A stretch of 6,075 bases of DNA from an uncultured Phycisphaerae bacterium (GTDB lineage: Bacteria; Planctomycetota; Phycisphaerae; Phycisphaerales; SM1A02). Position numbers and translations under genes: made by a program. Location: NCBI GenBank assembly GCA_937899935.1, contig CALCOW010000366.1, forward strand, positions 1 through 6,075. The letters are read 5' to 3'. Under the pieces are notes generated by a model. The model searched no databases, was not told the origin of the DNA, and saw only the letters and a program-made list of their open reading frames with translations. Below, one piece after another: positions 4,619-6,075 of the stretch (positions within the stretch are counted from its first letter, which is position 1; each line of letters opens with the position of its first letter).

Positions 4619-6062
4619 GAGCGATTGGTTAGATGCCCAAGGCCACGCGGACCGAGCATTCGAAATGTTCGATCGCGGTCGCTGGAGTGAGGCCGAAGCG
4701 GAACTTCGCAAGGCGTTGTCGCTCAATCCAGACCAACCTGAGTGGCATTTCAATCTAGGGATGACACTCGAGGCAGCTGGACGAGAGGCTGACGCCTTGG
4801 TGAGCTATCAGCGAGCTTCTGAGTTGATGCCAGATCAGCCGGAGCCCTTGGTTGCTGCAGGCATTATGTCTGCTCATCTAGAAAATGCCCAAGCAGCGAT
4901 CGCCTACTTCGATGAAGCGCTGGAGTTAGATGCGACCTGCGAGTCTGCTTATGCTCACAAGATCCATAGTCATATTTCGTTAGGAGATCACGCAGAGGCG
5001 GAGACAACCTATTTCATCTCTCAGCAGGCACTTCCAGAGACAAGTGGGCGATGTTGTGCCGCGATTGCTGAGAGCCTTCTTGAACGTGGTGAATATGGAC
5101 GTGCGGAATGGTGCTTGCGAGAAGCGCTTCGAGTTGATTCATCTTTACCGCGCATCCGAACAATGTTGGCGACGGTCTTCTCTATGACCGATCGTCGGCA
5201 TCAAGCCGTACAGTTGTTCCTCCGAGAGTTACGTGAAGATCCTGGGAATATCGACACGCTGCTTGACTATGCATCGCTGATGATCGATTTGGGGCGATTG
5301 CCCGAGGCGGGCGAGAAGTTGCGACGTGTGCTCGAACTAGAGCCTGCCAATATTGAAGCGCACTATCAGCATGGTTTGATTTCGATGCAATTGTCGCGTT
5401 TGGAGCAGGCTCAAATTTCTTTTGAGTTGGTGAGTCGATTGGATCCTGACTTTCCTGGTATCCGACGTAACTTGGCTGCGGCGATGGTTCTTCGTGGCCG
5501 AATCCGTGAAGCGAGACGTTGTTTAAAGGCTGAATATGACTTCCTCGTGCATACAACAGGGGATGACGGCCGTCTCTTGATAGACACAGCAGAGTCAAAG
5601 TCGCTGACAGAGTTTGGTCAGTTATTGCTGGATGCCGGACTTCCACATCGTGCATCGACGGTTCTTCGACATGCGCTCATGACGGATGATCGAGATGTAC
5701 AGATATTGCGTTATCTTGCCCTGGCAAGATTTCAAAGTGGCGATCGTGACGGGGGTTGTGCGATGAGTCGCCGTTTGCTTCGATTTGATCCAGAGTGCAT
5801 CGCTGCAATTCACAATCTGGCGCTGGCCGCTGTACAACAGAGGCGTGTGCGTGAGGCCTATGGTTGGATCATGAGAGGCCTACGCATTGACCGTCAGGAT
5901 GAAGGCTTAAGGCGACTGCGAATTCGTGTTTGGGCGATGGCGTTCCCAGAACTGATGCACCGCATTTGGGTGCGAGGGCTCTGCAAATGGTCCTGTCACT
6001 GTCTTTCACAGCTCAGTAGGCAGTTTAGTCGCATCATCTCGCATGAGAAGCCGCAGGGATAG
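4617..6062 (+). CDS. Cytoplasmic tetratricopeptide-repeat (TPR) protein
   Basis: The 481-residue protein of unknown specific role is built almost wholly of TPR units, helical hairpins that bind other proteins. There is no signal peptide or membrane segment, so it is likely cytoplasmic. Units run from about residue 8 to 279, each ending in a short acidic or Pro-containing turn near N37, M71, D105, 139, D174, D208, E242 and D276. The period is 34 residues with one single-residue slip around the fourth or fifth unit. W23-x2-A26 followed by A34 in the first unit and the G/A/Y pattern in the seventh (Y218, A219, G226, P229, A231) are typical. After a partial helix pair and an insert (about 300-330), three more units end at D357, D391 and D425, again 34 apart. 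The last 50 residues are basic, with W439, W451, W458 and three cysteines (456, 460, 462). It is divergent from the HEAT/sirtuin pair. No enzyme domain is fused to it. Confidence 0.88.
   Translation: MSDWLDAQGHADRAFEMFDRGRWSEAEAELRKALSLNPDQPEWHFNLGMTLEAAGREADALVSYQRASELMPDQPEPLVAAGIMSAHLENAQAAIAYFDEALELDATCESAYAHKIHSHISLGDHAEAETTYFISQQALPETSGRCCAAIAESLLERGEYGRAEWCLREALRVDSSLPRIRTMLATVFSMTDRRHQAVQLFLRELREDPGNIDTLLDYASLMIDLGRLPEAGEKLRRVLELEPANIEAHYQHGLISMQLSRLEQAQISFELVSRLDPDFPGIRRNLAAAMVLRGRIREARRCLKAEYDFLVHTTGDDGRLLIDTAESKSLTEFGQLLLDAGLPHRASTVLRHALMTDDRDVQILRYLALARFQSGDRDGGCAMSRRLLRFDPECIAAIHNLALAAVQQRRVREAYGWIMRGLRIDRQDEGLRRLRIRVWAMAFPELMHRIWVRGLCKWSCHCLSQLSRQFSRIISHEKPQG
5713..5730. repeat. 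Perfect 8-bp inverted repeat inside the TPR gene
   Basis: ATCTTGCC (5713-5720) and GGCAAGAT (5723-5730) are exact reverse complements separated by CT. In the reading frame they fall within the codons for residues 366-372 (YLALARF), so they may simply reflect codon choice. As RNA the 2-nt loop is too tight, so the two innermost pairs would open. No T-tract follows and no function is assigned. Confidence 0.35.
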
Positions 6063-6075
6063 ACAACGCTTCCCA

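Noticed and set aside
4240..4620. A 126-codon plus-strand open frame antisense to the HEAT gene, whose stop overlaps the TPR start as ATGA.
   Set aside because: Its residues mirror the opposite strand's coding sequence, it resembles no family I recognise, and the antisense HEAT frame has clear signal-peptide and repeat structure. The ATGA overlap is probably chance.
4896..4903. A GCGATCGC octamer (HIP1-like), with several other CGATCG hexamers in the window.
   Set aside because: Only one full octamer was seen. The modest CGATCG excess could come from codon use in the TPR gene, so no repeat family is claimed.

Overview
The window is a 6.1-kb piece of a bacterial chromosome with mid-range G+C by eye and tightly packed genes. 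There are no phage, insertion-sequence, CRISPR, tRNA or rRNA signals. Several features would suit a planctomycete, perhaps a member of the Phycisphaerae: an exported HEAT-repeat protein carrying a W-x2-WW element, a large TPR protein, a membrane-anchored alpha/beta hydrolase, few strong Shine-Dalgarno sequences and frequent strand switches. This placement is an inference from gene style, not a proof.

From left to right, bases 1-507 (minus strand) hold a small acyl-CoA unit. A hot-dog thioesterase of the fluoroacetyl-CoA-thioesterase (FlK) type is followed 14 nt downstream by the first 25 codons of an enoyl-CoA hydratase/isomerase (crotonase) gene that runs off the left edge. A 56-bp divergent gap (508-563) separates this unit from a plus-strand alpha/beta hydrolase (564-1442) with an N-terminal membrane segment. 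Its nucleophile and acid motifs are intact, but Asn stands where the catalytic His would be expected. The hydrolase converges on a minus-strand pair: a 763-residue exported HEAT-repeat/coiled-coil protein (2202-4493), whose stop overlaps the GTG start of a CobB/SIRT5-type sirtuin (1474-2205) by 4 bp. A 123-bp divergent gap (4494-4616) then leads to a plus-strand cytoplasmic TPR protein of 481 residues (4617-6062).

Functionally, three of the recognisable enzymes touch acyl chemistry: thioesterase and crotonase on acyl-CoA, and a sirtuin whose Y-x2-R pocket suggests removal of acidic acyl groups from lysine. They lie in separate transcription units, so a shared pathway is only a possibility. 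The HEAT-sirtuin pair is the most intriguing unit because translational coupling joins a predicted exported scaffold to a cytoplasmic NAD-dependent enzyme. I see no clear evidence for a new multi-gene system. The remaining points of interest are the missing His, the regular repeat architectures of the two scaffold proteins, and a few inverted repeats.
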